A stretch of DNA of 64,000 nt, taken from assembly GCF_032118995.1 (NCBI RefSeq), contig NC_092650.1:2790001-2854000 (forward strand), read 5' to 3'. The translations under genes and the position numbers were made by a program. Numbering within the stretch: position 1 is the first letter of the stretch; every line of letters starts with the position of its first letter. This stretch comes from Asterias amurensis. Lineage: Eukaryota > Echinodermata > Asteroidea > Forcipulatida > Asteriidae. The notes beneath the pieces were generated by a model, which had not been told where the DNA came from, made no database searches, and was given only the letters and a program-made list of their open reading frames with translations. Below are positions 32,500 to 44,200 of the stretch, piece by piece.

Positions 32500-32508
32500 T
32501 TTTTTATC
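32500..32508 (-). promoter_or_regulatory. TATA-like box of the U6-like sequence
   Basis: Minus-strand GATAAAAAA, 24-32 bp before the RNA 5' end, the spacing of RNA polymerase III type 3 promoters. No clear proximal sequence element was identified. Confidence 0.45.
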
Positions 32509-32626
32509 TGCCCCCAAAACAGAAATTTCCTTTCTATGGTTTTACTGCGTTGTTATAATAACGCAGTTGAAACGTTTGTTTCAATCATGACGTCAATTAT
32601 TTGTGTGTAGCGCTAGACTAGCCCCT

Positions 32627-32771
32627 GTCGACGGCTTCGGCTTTGGATTCGGCTTAGGCTAGCTTGGCGCCGCGGTGGTTTTGACAATAGTGCACTAGCT
32701 TTGCGTATACGCGCTCAGGGATTTAGACGCGAGAACGGAGCCTGTAGCCGAATCCAAAGCCGAAGCCGTGA
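32627..32771. mobile_element. Palindromic repeat (GACGGCTTCGGCTTTGGATT arms)
   Basis: Arms ACGGCTTCGGCTTTGGATTC and GAATCCAAAGCCGAAGCCGT, 25 bp each, about 95 bp apart; GC-rich centre. Probably a small MITE. Confidence 0.65.
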
Positions 32772-34066
32772 ATTCGTAAAGGGCCACGTGATTTCATTGA
32801 TACCCAATGATTTCATTGGATAAAAAAATGTTCAGTGACGTGACGTAAGATTTCCATATCTGTATTTCGATTGGTCTAAGGTAACTCACACCATGGAGGA
32901 ACTTAGATCTTAGCAACATTATTAAATCACAAACAAAAGTTTAGTTATATTGTCATCCTGGGGTTTTCAAAGAACTGCAGACCATCAATAAATAAAGTAA
33001 TAATTATCATTGGGACAAGCTTTTTGTTTTGTTTTAAGTGTCAAAATATTTCGGACCGAAGAAAAAAATACTTTCCAGGCGCCGCGTGCCCTCCCTCCTC
33101 CGTCAGAACCACTCAGCAAAATCCCAGCCGGAAAGCAGCACCTGGTAGCAGTTTAATTACGATTCAAAGTTCTTAATCTACTGAATTGTTTGTCCATGTC
33201 AGTTCGACTCTGAGACTCATATCACCCCATACTCACTGAATATTGCATCTTGTGCTTTTAGATACATGGCTTTACTCACTCGCCGAAGTTTTTAGGGTCA
33301 CTTGAAGTTCAACAAGGCTAGTGTTTGCACAAGGGACCAAGCACTTTGTTGACTGGGCAAATATTTCCTATTATCTAAAGCATTTTTGTATTGTTAAAAT
33401 TACCAAGAAAAAATCCAAACGATCGTGATGAGTTTGGTTTGAGAAGTTTTGAAGAAAAAGACCCTATGTGCAACGCACTGCTGCTGTGGAAATAGCCGGT
33501 GCGAGAGCAACGAGGCCATTTGATATAATAGAGGTGTAAGGACTAGGAAACGAGTTTGTGGTTTATCTTGACCAAAGATCGTAGGGGGCGCCGCACGTTT
33601 TGTGTACAAAAAACACACGTTGTGCACACTACCATCGCCGCTACATTATGTCATACTCTACCGCCCTTTATCTTTTTAGTAGACACAAATTGTCTAAAAT
33701 ATATCAATAAACAAGATAACCTACAACAACGGTTATCAGATTGGACTTGTGCGTGTTCTTCCTCCATGGTGATGTAGCCCTAGTCGCAATGGAAGTTTAG
33801 CTATTTTATTTTTATCCAACCAAGGGCGGCAAGGAACAATTCTACCTCCTCCATGAATTGAGTAAGTTCTGACAAAAAAAAATTCACTTGTCCTTGTTGA
33901 ATTGAATTGAAAACAGAAAAGTATGTATTATTTATATTAACCACAGTTTGACAGTGGCATGCATACACCGTTATAACTCCATGTCTATTATAAAGACTCC
34001 CGAGACTTGCAATGGAACTTGGTTAAAGAAATGGGTGGATTACAAAACTGAATTTGGATAACTTTC
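32772..34066. other. Gene-free stretch
   Basis: No splice-bounded reading frame, RNA or repeat end recognised on either strand. Confidence 0.45.
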
Positions 34067-34183
34067 CGTATGGCGCCACCACTTTTTCACTCATTTTTAC
34101 AAAAAAGGATATCTCATTGAGGTAAATTAGATACTAAATTATTTCATATCGAATGAAAAAGTGGTGGCGCCATACGGAAACTT
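34067..34183. mobile_element. Palindromic MITE (TTTCCGTATGGCGCCACCAC ends)
   Basis: TTTCCGTATGGCGCCACCAC and GTGGTGGCGCCATACGGAAA are exact inverted repeats around a short AT-rich centre. Confidence 0.8.
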
Positions 34184-34244
34184 TTCCCTGAACTTGACTT
34201 TGGGGGTTGGAGCGCCTCTTAATTAATTAAAATTCTTACTTAGC

Positions 34245-34450
34245 CCAGGTAGGTATAGTAAAGACCCAGTAACTGGGGCGAGCGATGTACTCTTTTTTTC
34301 GAAATTTTGACAAATTCGGTCGTGCTATAGTCTGACCGTAGTTGCGATAACGTATCCCTCCTACCGATGGCCGCCGGGAGGAGGGTTACGTTATCGCAAC
34401 TAGTATATGACCGTTAAAAGGAATACAGCGCCCCAGTTATAGCCCAGGTT
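34245..34450. mobile_element. Element J with inner hairpin
   Basis: Ends AGCCCAGGTAGGTATAGTAA / ATAGCCCAGG inverted, and inside a hairpin TAGTTGCGATAACGTA ... TTACGTTATCGCAACTA with CCTCC/GGAGG loop flanks. The hairpin recurs, diverged, at 34630-34700. Confidence 0.6.
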
Positions 34451-34629
34451 GGACTCCTCTGTTGCAGCAGCTGAGCTGACTGACCTGCTGAATAAATCAT
34501 TTATTAATATTGAGTGAGTACTCTACAAAATAGTTTTTCTCTTGAAATTGAACAATCCTTATATATTATATGCATATTATGGACTATAATTAATGGTTAC
34601 ACTCTGCAGCTCATCTAGGAAACTAAACT

Positions 34630-34700
34630 GGGATGTAGTTGCGGTAACGTAGGCCTCCTCTCGACGGCGGAGCTGGAGGAGGAGGGTTACGTTGTTACTG
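34630..34700. repeat. Second copy of the element J hairpin
   Basis: TAGTTGCGGTAACGTAGGCC ... GGAGGAGGGTTACGTTGTTA matches the inner hairpin of 34245-34450. Confidence 0.5.
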
Positions 34701-35000
34701 GGATGGTGCGTTGGTGATGTCATTGGTCAACGGTGTGAATAGAAATAAAAGAAAAAGAAACAGCAAATTTATGCTGTATTTCTTGAAAGCCAGACTTGGG
34801 TTTACAGTAGACCTACTCCTAGAGTATGAGGTTCGTTCCGCTATCATTCATGGAAAGAATAGCGAAACGAACCTTTTTAAAGTTTTTTTATTGGGAGCCC
34901 CAAAAATCATCTAAATAGTGTCACACTCCAGCTTATTTGGCACTTTTTATTTGGGGGGCTAGGTTTACAGCATCTGGAGTCAGCCAGAGGTCGTAGGACT

Positions 35001-35204
35001 CTATTTAGTCAGCAGCAGGGCGACCTGTTGGAATGTTGAGGTGGAAGGCACATTACGTAGGCCGCTGTTGAGGGTAGATATAAAAAAACTAAGATGGTTC
35101 CATATCTTAACTGTTGTTGGATAGAATGAGAATTTGTATTGATCGTTTTTTGTTGCATATAATACTCTCATTGTTGAACTTCTTCTCAGTATGACGACCA
35201 TGAC
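35001..35204 (-). mobile_element. LINE fragment, reverse-transcriptase C-terminus
   Basis: Minus strand encodes YKFSFYPTTVKIWNHLS followed by FQQVALLL, similar in layout to the Y-(Y/F)SFFPRT---WN-LP end of CR1/L2-like reverse transcriptases. It ends 26 bp before the start codon of the flavoprotein gene, so it occupies its 5' UTR or promoter. Confidence 0.6.
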
Positions 35205-35230
35205 CCATCACTGATGTCCAAATACCAACC

Positions 35231-38200
35231 ATGCTGCGCACATACTCAACTCGTATTACTCGTTGTATTCAACATGCCTACAAATACCCGACGAGCACTG
35301 TACCATCAGTACTGCATCGTCACCATAGCTCTGAGTCCACACTAGATGCTCAACAAGGCCAGCTCCCCAAAGAGGCTGAGGTAGTGATATGTGGTGGAGG
35401 TATAGCTGGGCTGTCAGCAGCTTACAATCTTGCTAAGCAAGGATTGACTGATGTGGTACTTCTGGAGCAAGGAAGGTTGGTGTGAATTTTTTTTAATTTT
35501 GTATACAGTCCTCAAAATAACCCACAGCACCAACAGCAATTGCCAAGGTGCCCTTTGCTTTTGCCGTGGTGTCCTGCGCAAGGATCCAATACAAGCTGAC
35601 ATTTTCCTCATAGAGGTGCCCCCTCACAGGAGGGAAATTGCTGTGCCCTTTCGAGAGCGAAGGTCGGGGCCCAACTTCATGGCTCTGCTTACCGTAAGCA
35701 CAGAATCAGCACTTTCAGAAGCAGGGAATTCTGTGCTTACGGCAAGTGTATTTCACAGGTTAGTGGCAAATTTTGGCTTCTGCGCGTGCGTACTCCGCAT
35801 TGCATTCTACGCTTACAAGGCTAGCGAAGAAATTTGGCGCTTGCTTGTAAGCGGGGAATCGTGATCATAAGCGCAGAATTAGGCGGTAAGCAGAGCCATG
35901 CAATTGGGCCCAGGTCCTGCCCTTACACCGATGTGTATAAAGCACTGTATGCTCAGTACGTTCCTGAGTTCTGTTGAAAAAATCCACTGGCATATATTAC
36001 TTAGGTGGGAATCGAACCCATGACCTTTTTGCTAGAGCAGGGCCCAATTTTATGGCTCTGCTTACTGCCAAATTCTGCGCTTACAATCGCCATTCTCTGC
36101 CTGCATGGCAATCATAAAACAACAAACCTGTGAACATTTGGACTCAATTGGTCATCGAAGTTGCAAGATAATAATGAAAGAAAAAACACCCTTGCTGCAC
36201 ATTATTTGTGTGCTTTCAGATGCCTAAAAAAAGGGCTGCAAAGTCTTGTTTAATATTTTAGTGAGAAATTACTACTTCCTTACTTCAGAGGGAGCCGTTT
36301 CTCACGATGTTTTATACTATCAACAGCTCTCCATTGCTCGTTATCAAAGCAAGTTTTTATGCTAACACTTATTTTGGATAGTTACCAATAGTTTTTAAGA
36401 TTCATTGATTTGTTTTGTATACAGCTTAACTTGTGGTACAACGTGGCATGCGGCAGGGCTGATCGGTCTCTTCAGGAAAGACTCATTACATGCTGCACTA
36501 TCCCTCAGGACCGCAAACCTTTATGCCAGACTAGAGGAAGAAACTGGGCTTAGTACTGGTAAGTCAATCTTGGATGAAAATCGGGAATGTTATAATGCTG
36601 GCGTGGCACGCTTAGTATACGCTTAGTTTATTTCGTGGCGTGGCGTGTTATGGCCTAGCGGTTAAGAGCACCGGATTCAAGCCTTAGTGTTTGATCAGCA
36701 GAGTGTGGGTTTGAGTCGCAGTCGTGACACTTGTGTCTTTAAGCGAGACACTTTACCATGATTGATTCGTAAAAGTTTGGGAGGTAGTGCTTTTTGCCCT
36801 ACCACCAACCAGGCTTCGGCTGATGATACCCAAGCCTGCATCCGTTTGAACTGTAAAGGGGTTACCCTGTTTCAGCCCCAGGAGTAGGAGGCAACGGGCC
36901 CTGGAAAAAATAAATTGTAGCCCACACCTTAAAGCCCGTAGTCTTGGGTGTCTGGCGACTTGCATGGAAGTGTCGTGGCCGAGCACCAAATTCAAACTCT
37001 GGTGTTTCTGATCAGCAAAGTGTGGGTTCGAATCCCCAGCCATGACACTGTGTCTTTAAGCAAAGCACTTAACCATTCCTTCATCCTTCGGATGGGATGT
37101 AAAGCCGTTGGTCCCATGTAGTGTGTAGCGCATGTAAAAGAACCCAGTGCACTTATTGAAAAGAGAAGGGGTTCGCCCCGATAATCCTGGCGTTGGCTGG
37201 TTGTATGCACCATAGCACCTTGTAAAAGGTTTAAAATAATTGGGTCTCAGAATTCATCACTGCAATATCTTATCTTTCTGAACGTTTGTAAATACTCAGC
37301 GCCTTGAGTACCTTGTTTGGTAGATACATGCGCTATATAAGATTTCAATATTATTATTTTTTTTAAATTATTTTTATCTAAACAAAATTGTTTTAAAATT
37401 CTTCTTATTTTCCAGTAAACCTTGCTTTTAGGCTGACCCCTATGGATAGCAGTCTCGGGGATTTTGTTCTCATTGTGCCTTGTTTATTTCAGGATATACC
37501 AAAACTGGGTCGGTGATCGTAGCACAAACCAAGGATCGCATGATAGAAATCAAAAGGAATGCAGCACTGGCGAAGTAAGAAACAAAGTATGCATTACCAA
37601 TGATTTGATAAAGATTTTGACAATGATTTTATTATGATTTTGTGATGATTTCAAGATGACTCATGATGATTTCATGATGATTTTGTTATGTCATTGTGAT
37701 TTCGTGATGATTTTACGATGATTTCATGATTATTTCATGATGATTTCATGATGACTTCAGCACGGTTTTGTGATTTCATGAGGATTTCGTCATTATGATT
37801 ATTGACAATTTTATTACAATATGATGATGATCTATTGATGATTTCATGACAATTTCATGACAATTTCATCATTAAGGTGAAGATTTCATTACGATTTGAT
37901 GATAATTTGATTGATAGTTGCCTTCGACTAGGTTTCGTTAACCAATATCTGGTTTAATCTTCTGCTAGGGCGAGAAATTTAGAGCACACTCTGCTAGCTC
38001 CGTCTGAGATTAACTCCTTGGTACCATGGTTAAGAACAGACGATCTTGAAGGAGGCATTTATCTTCCTCAAGATGGAGTGACGGATCCAACCAATACGGC
38101 TATGTCTCTTGCCAGAGGTGCCAAGAATAGAGGTACATGTATATACATCAGCCTCATATAGCAAATCAATAATGATAGTGGGAGTTTCGTGGCCGAGCGG

Positions 38201-41200
38201 TTAAGAGCACCGAATTCAAACTCTGGTGTTTCTGATCAGCAGAGGGTGGGTTCGAATCCCCAGCCGTGACACTTGTGTCCTTAAGCGAGACACATAACCA
38301 TTGCTTCGTCCTTCGGATGGGACGTAAAGCCGTTGGTCCCATGTGTTGTGTAAACGCGTGTAAAAGAACCCAGTGTACTTATCGAAAAGAGAAGGGGTTC
38401 GCCCCGGTGTTCCTGGCTGGATTGGCAGCATATTGCGCCACAGCACCTTGTAAACCATTACATGGTGCTTAAGGATTAGGTCTTATATCTCAAAAATTCA
38501 CCCCACTCCTTGCAGTAATAATACCTGGCGCTTTGTATCCTTTGGCAAAAGGCGCGTTATAAATACGGTTATTATTATTACTATTATTGTTATTATAATA
38601 GTGGCTTCTTATATATCGGGCATATAACTTGCTCAGTGACGCTCAAGGCTCTTCAACATACAGTATACCCTGCAAGGTATGTGGGACTGTGTCTGAATTT
38701 TAAGACCTACTCCTTTTACATAGCACAATGTAATAGTTTATAAGGGTGCTGTGGCGCAATATGCTGCCAATCCAGCCACGGACACCGAAAGGTGCACTGG
38801 GTTCTTTTACAGGCATTACACACAACATGGGACCGACGACTTTATGTCCCATCCGAAGGACGGAGCAATAAGTATCTTGGTTAAGTGTCTCCGAAAGGAC
38901 CATAGTGTCAGGACTGGGACTCAAACCCACACTTGTTTTATGAAACTTTACCTACGCAGTTTCTTAAAAACTAGAAGATTGCAATGAATATTCTCTCTTT
39001 GTTGTTTACAGGTGTGAAAGTGATTGAAGGTGTGAAAATCAATAGAATATTATCGGAGAAGCGGAAAGTGTCTGTGGTTCAGACCTCTCTTGGGGACATC
39101 AAGTGCAAATACTTCGTCAACGCAGCTGGACAGGTTTGAAAAACTTGTTTTTCTTCAATTTTATATCATGTTTCTGTGAACCGTTAGTCACGTCTCAAAT
39201 TTGTTAAGAATAATCCTTGGTTCTTATTTATAGCGCTTTATCACACCCCTAAGTGGAGTATCAAAGCACTAAGTATTTTTCCTTGGTATTTTTTTTTGAG
39301 GTATGTGGAGCTACGTTTTGAAGTATGAGGCATATTCCTTTAAAGCACCATGAAATGATTTATAGTTAACAAGTTGCTGTGGCGCAATATACTGCCGATC
39401 AAAACACCGAGGCGAACCCCTTAGTCTTTTCGATAATGTGCACTGGGTTCTTTTATGTGCGTTACACAAAACACAGGACCAACTACTTTACGTCCATCCA
39501 AAGGACGAAGCATCATGGTTGAGTGTCTTGCTTAAGGACAAAAGTTTCACGCACGACTGGGACTCGAACCCACACTCTGCTGATCAGAAACACCAGAGCT
39601 TGAGTCCGGTGCTCTTAACCGCTTACAATGTAATTATTTTTTTTGTGAGCTTTTGTCTTGTTAATTTGACATTGTTTGCACATATTTTCACTGGTTCCCT
39701 TCGTTTACTTCTTACAGTGGGGTAGAGACGTTGGTTTGATGAGTTCACCGGTAGTCAACGTTCCCATGCACACCACAGCACACATGTACCTGATAATGAA
39801 ACCTTTAGATGGAGTTAACTTCAAGACGCCATGTATGTATATCTGTTTCAATATATATTTTTTCCCTCTCAAAATTCCTTATATAGCTTACCACAACAAT
39901 TAGTTGTACTTAGGTGAGGTTTGTGGTAGCACTATCTCTTTTGAGGAGTGTTGATTTTCAAGAAGAGTCTAAAATGAAAACCTATTTGTACTTGATTCTT
40001 TTCAGAACCAACATTACTCGAACCTTATGGTGCTACAACAAACCTCACTTAGTTATACTCCCACCACGCAAAGTTACAAATCCTACTTGTATTTTTATTA
40101 ATATTTTGCTTAAAAATCACCTTTTCATTGACAAAAACTTGACCCTACCTTTGAGATGGATTGATAATGTATAAATTTCATTTACCGATCAGCTCACCAT
40201 TGCTTGTTACTACTAAACTAATTGTAGGTGATTAATCTTTGCAGATGTCCGTGATTATGACAGCTTAAATTACCTGCGAGAATGGAGCGGTGGTTTGATG
40301 TGTGGTTGCTTTGCCAGTGAAGCTAAGCCGATATTTTATGACGGCATTCCAGAGAAGTCAGAGTTTCTGTCTCTACCTGAGGATTGGGATCATTTCCGTG
40401 AGTCTTCATTTTTGTCTGCTGAGTTATTTTTTGATTATAGACGTAAACAACCTGAATTTCAAGTTCTTTGACTCTAGTCTTCTCACTTGGTGTATCTCAA
40501 CATATGCATAAAATAACAAACCGGTGAAAATTTGAGCTTAATTGGTTGTCGAAGCTGTGAGAAAATAATGGAAGGAAAAAAAAACACCCTTGTCACACGT
40601 AGTTGTGTGCTTTCAGATGCTTCACTTCTAGGCCTCAAAATCTAATTCTTGAGGTCTCAAAATCAAATTTGTGGAAAATTTCTTCCTTCTCAAAAACTAT
40701 GTTACTTCAGAGGGAGCGTTTCTCACAATGTTTTATATAATCAACAGCTCTCCATTGCTCGTTACCAAGTAAGTTTTTTATGCTAACGATTATTTTGAGT
40801 AAAAACCAATAGTGTCCACTGCCTTTAAAGTGATGAAGCCAATCTTCTTCGATTTGGAGCGCGACACCACTTGGTGTTTTCTGTCAATGATGTTGCGGCT
40901 GAGTTGTTCCCAGATCTCCCTGTCCCTCATGCATGTAGATAGTTCTCCAGCAGTCACAAACCCAGTATCCCTTCTGAGCAGATCAACATAGGTCAGATGA
41001 CCTCGACCTCCTTGAGCTTGACTTTGCTTAGACTCCGAGAGGACAAGCTTGCTGGCGTAAAGCTCAGGGTGACGATAGCAGTGCCCTGCAAACTTCACTC
41101 TTCTTGCGCAGAGTTATAGACTTGTTGAGAAGTCATCAAAGGTTTTTTCACAGAGATAGCGTTCTCTTTTTTTTTACATTTGCATATTATGTGATTTCAG

Positions 41201-44200
41201 AGCCTCATCTTGAAGCCTTGCTTCATCGAGTCCCCGCTGCTTCCAAGATGGAGGTCAGACAGTTATTTACCGGCCCAGAATCATTCACTCCGGATCACGT
41301 CTGTCTCTTTGGTGAAGCACCTGAGGTATGAATGATGTAGATGAAAAGCCCTGTTCACACTGTGCCCCTATCCCCGGGGAATACATCCCGGGGGTGGCCC
41401 CTTGGACTTGTTTTACCCTTATGGTTACCCTGGTGCACTGTCCCCGCTTAGGTTCTTATTCCATGGGGTTTTAGTTGCCCATTCCAAGAATACCCCCAGG
41501 GCTTTGTGCTTACCCCTACTCCAGAGCAGGTTGGCTATCCCAAGGGTTATGCCCATTTGCTGGGGCAGACTGGGGCAGACTGGGGTAAAGCGAACATAGT
41601 GTGAAAAGGCCGGCCATTATTCCCCAGGGTAAATAGAGGAGTGTGAAAAGGGCTATAGAGAGAGAGGAGATGAGGGAAGGAGTTTGACATTGTTTGGTCA
41701 CATTTTAGAAAATGTAATCCTTACACTAAAGACAGTGTCACTGTAGCAGTATGAAGCAAGCTTTAGAATGGTAACCCCCAGGGCCCAATTACAGACTCTG
41801 CTTACTGTATGCAAAGAATCTGCGCTTCCGGAATTCCGTGCTTAAAACGTATTTCGCAGGTTAGAGGACCCTTTTTGCTTGTGTCATGCGTACTCAAGGT
41901 ATCTAGGCACTTTTTGCTTACTCAGCTAGTGCAGAATTCGGCGTTTGCACAGTAAGCGGAGAATGGTGATCGCAGAGCTTGGGTCTGCTGAACTGGAACA
42001 CCAGGCCCACGACACGCCATATATCTGATAAATACCTAATCTATACCTCATTTTCACTGTAGATAAAGAACTATTACTTGATGGCCGGTTTCAACTCTCT
42101 CGGTATGACACTGTCTGGTGGAGTTGGAGAGCTTTTAGCGGAGATCATCATTAAAGGCAGATCATCGATTGGATACTGGGCAATGAATCCTCAGCGTTTC
42201 TTACCACAGCAGAATAACAAAGAATATCTACGAGATAGAGCCACTGAAATAGAAGGTTAGAAGATTCTTTGAAATTTTGATAGATAGAAACTTGCATCGA
42301 CAACAAAAAATATTAATTTCAGTTTTACCCATATACTAAGTTACCATATACACCGATGTGTGTTAGCAGTGATACTCGGTACTCTTCAAAACTCTGTGAA
42401 AAAAATAACATGCGTATTACTGGGGTGGGATTCAAACCCACAAACCTTGCAATTCTAGAGCAGTGTCTTACCAACTAGACCACCAAGATTGCCCGGTAGC
42501 TAGGGGCAGTTTGAATTCTATAATTTGTTAGCGGCTGAAATAGAAGGTAAGAAGCTTCTATGAAATTATCAAAGGGTGTCATGGCCGAGTAGTTAAGAAC
42601 ATGGATTTCAAGTTCTGGTGGTTATTAGTCATCGGAGTGTGGGTTCGGGTCCCAGTGGTGGCACTTGTGTTCTTGAGCAAGATGCTTTACTATCATTGCT
42701 TCTTTTTACCCAGTGGTATAAATGAGTACCTGCGAGGGTACAGGTTGATACTGTGAAATGGAAAAGCCACTAGCACGATACTGCAGTTCAGGGCTAAGAG
42801 AAAGATTAAAAAGGAATGTTATTGGTCTAATGACCAGGGCACTAATGACCAGGGCACTAATGACCAGGGCACTAATGACCAGGGCACTAACGACCATGGC
42901 ACTAATGACCAGGGCACTAACGACCAGGGCACTAATGACCAGGGCACTAATGACCAGGGCCCATTGTCTTAGAAAGCAGTTTGATGTTCAGGTGGACCTT
43001 TTGTATTGATGTTCAGGTACTAGTTTCTGATTTGTCTAATCTATGTCTTAATGATGTTGTTGTGAATCAGGAAAACACAGTAAGATCGGCTATCCAGAGA
43101 CTCAATACAGAACGGGTAGAAAGCTACGATGCGGACCGCTCTACGCCCGGCTAGCCCAAGCGGGGGCGGTATTCGGGGAGACTATGGGCATGGAACGACC
43201 TTTATGGTATATGGAAGAAGGGGATACAGGTAAGGTTATTATTTCTTTGTATTCATGTTCTGAAGTTTTTAATGCAATATTTAGAGTAAATTGAGATGTT
43301 ATCAATCTGTAAGACTCATTATTCAACATTGTCTGATCATCACATATTCACTTCAAGCCAATAGGGTCATCACTTATTCACTGTGAGCCAATATGGGGGT
43401 AGTGTAAGACTCATGAATATTCACTACTGTCTGATCACCACACATTCACTGTGAGCCAATAGGGTGATTAAAACTCACTGTGGGCCAATAGGGTCATCAC
43501 TTATTCACTGTGAGCCAATGGGGTGTAGTGTAAGACTCATGAATCAATGCAGTGGTGCTTTATTTTTCAGATGAATTCACTGAGGAAATACAACAAGGAA
43601 CGTTCAGTAAGCCCGGCTGGTTTGATATGGTGAAGGCCGAGTATTGGGCATGTAGGGAGTCCGTCTGTCTCATGGATATGACACCGTTTACAAAATTGGA
43701 GTTGCAGGTAAGTGTCATATCTGGACTTTGCGGTAACACCAAGTGAAAAGCTCTTTTGAGTAGTATTGGCTATATTTTCCCGCTTTTTCTGGATACCTTA
43801 CCTTAATCCTTTGCTCTTCTTTTATTCTATAAATGGATATGTATTTGTTTATACTTGTTTTATGCCTCTGAAGAAGGTCTGGTTTGGATCGAAAGCTAAG
43901 GCCATCTACCCTATTTATTATTTATATTTCAATATATAATTGTTCTCTTTAGGCCCAGCTAGAGAGGAGAGCCTCTTTGTTTTCTTTAAAGCGATCCATC
44001 GGGCTACAGCTGTTTCTTTTATCCTTCCTCTGTATTTGAATTGCCCCTTGCTGTATCTTTGAATGTTTTTACCTTACTAATAATTTGCAATTTTTTTACT
44101 GTAATATTTGTTTTATTTTAAATCTTAAGAGATATACAAACAGTGATTACTAGTTGGACATGGGCTATCAAGGTTATACAAAAGTTATCTACTCGAGAAA

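Noticed and set aside
35451-35864. 137-aa open frame
   Set aside because: Covers a family D repeat variant in intron 1 of the flavoprotein gene; no domain, and the true exon border is at 35475.
38187-38275. Functional tRNA-Leu/Ser gene
   Set aside because: The same head is attached to SINE bodies at many sites in the window.
42758-43009. Met-Thr-Arg-Ala-Leu repeat protein
   Set aside because: Translation of a 15-bp minisatellite within an intron.
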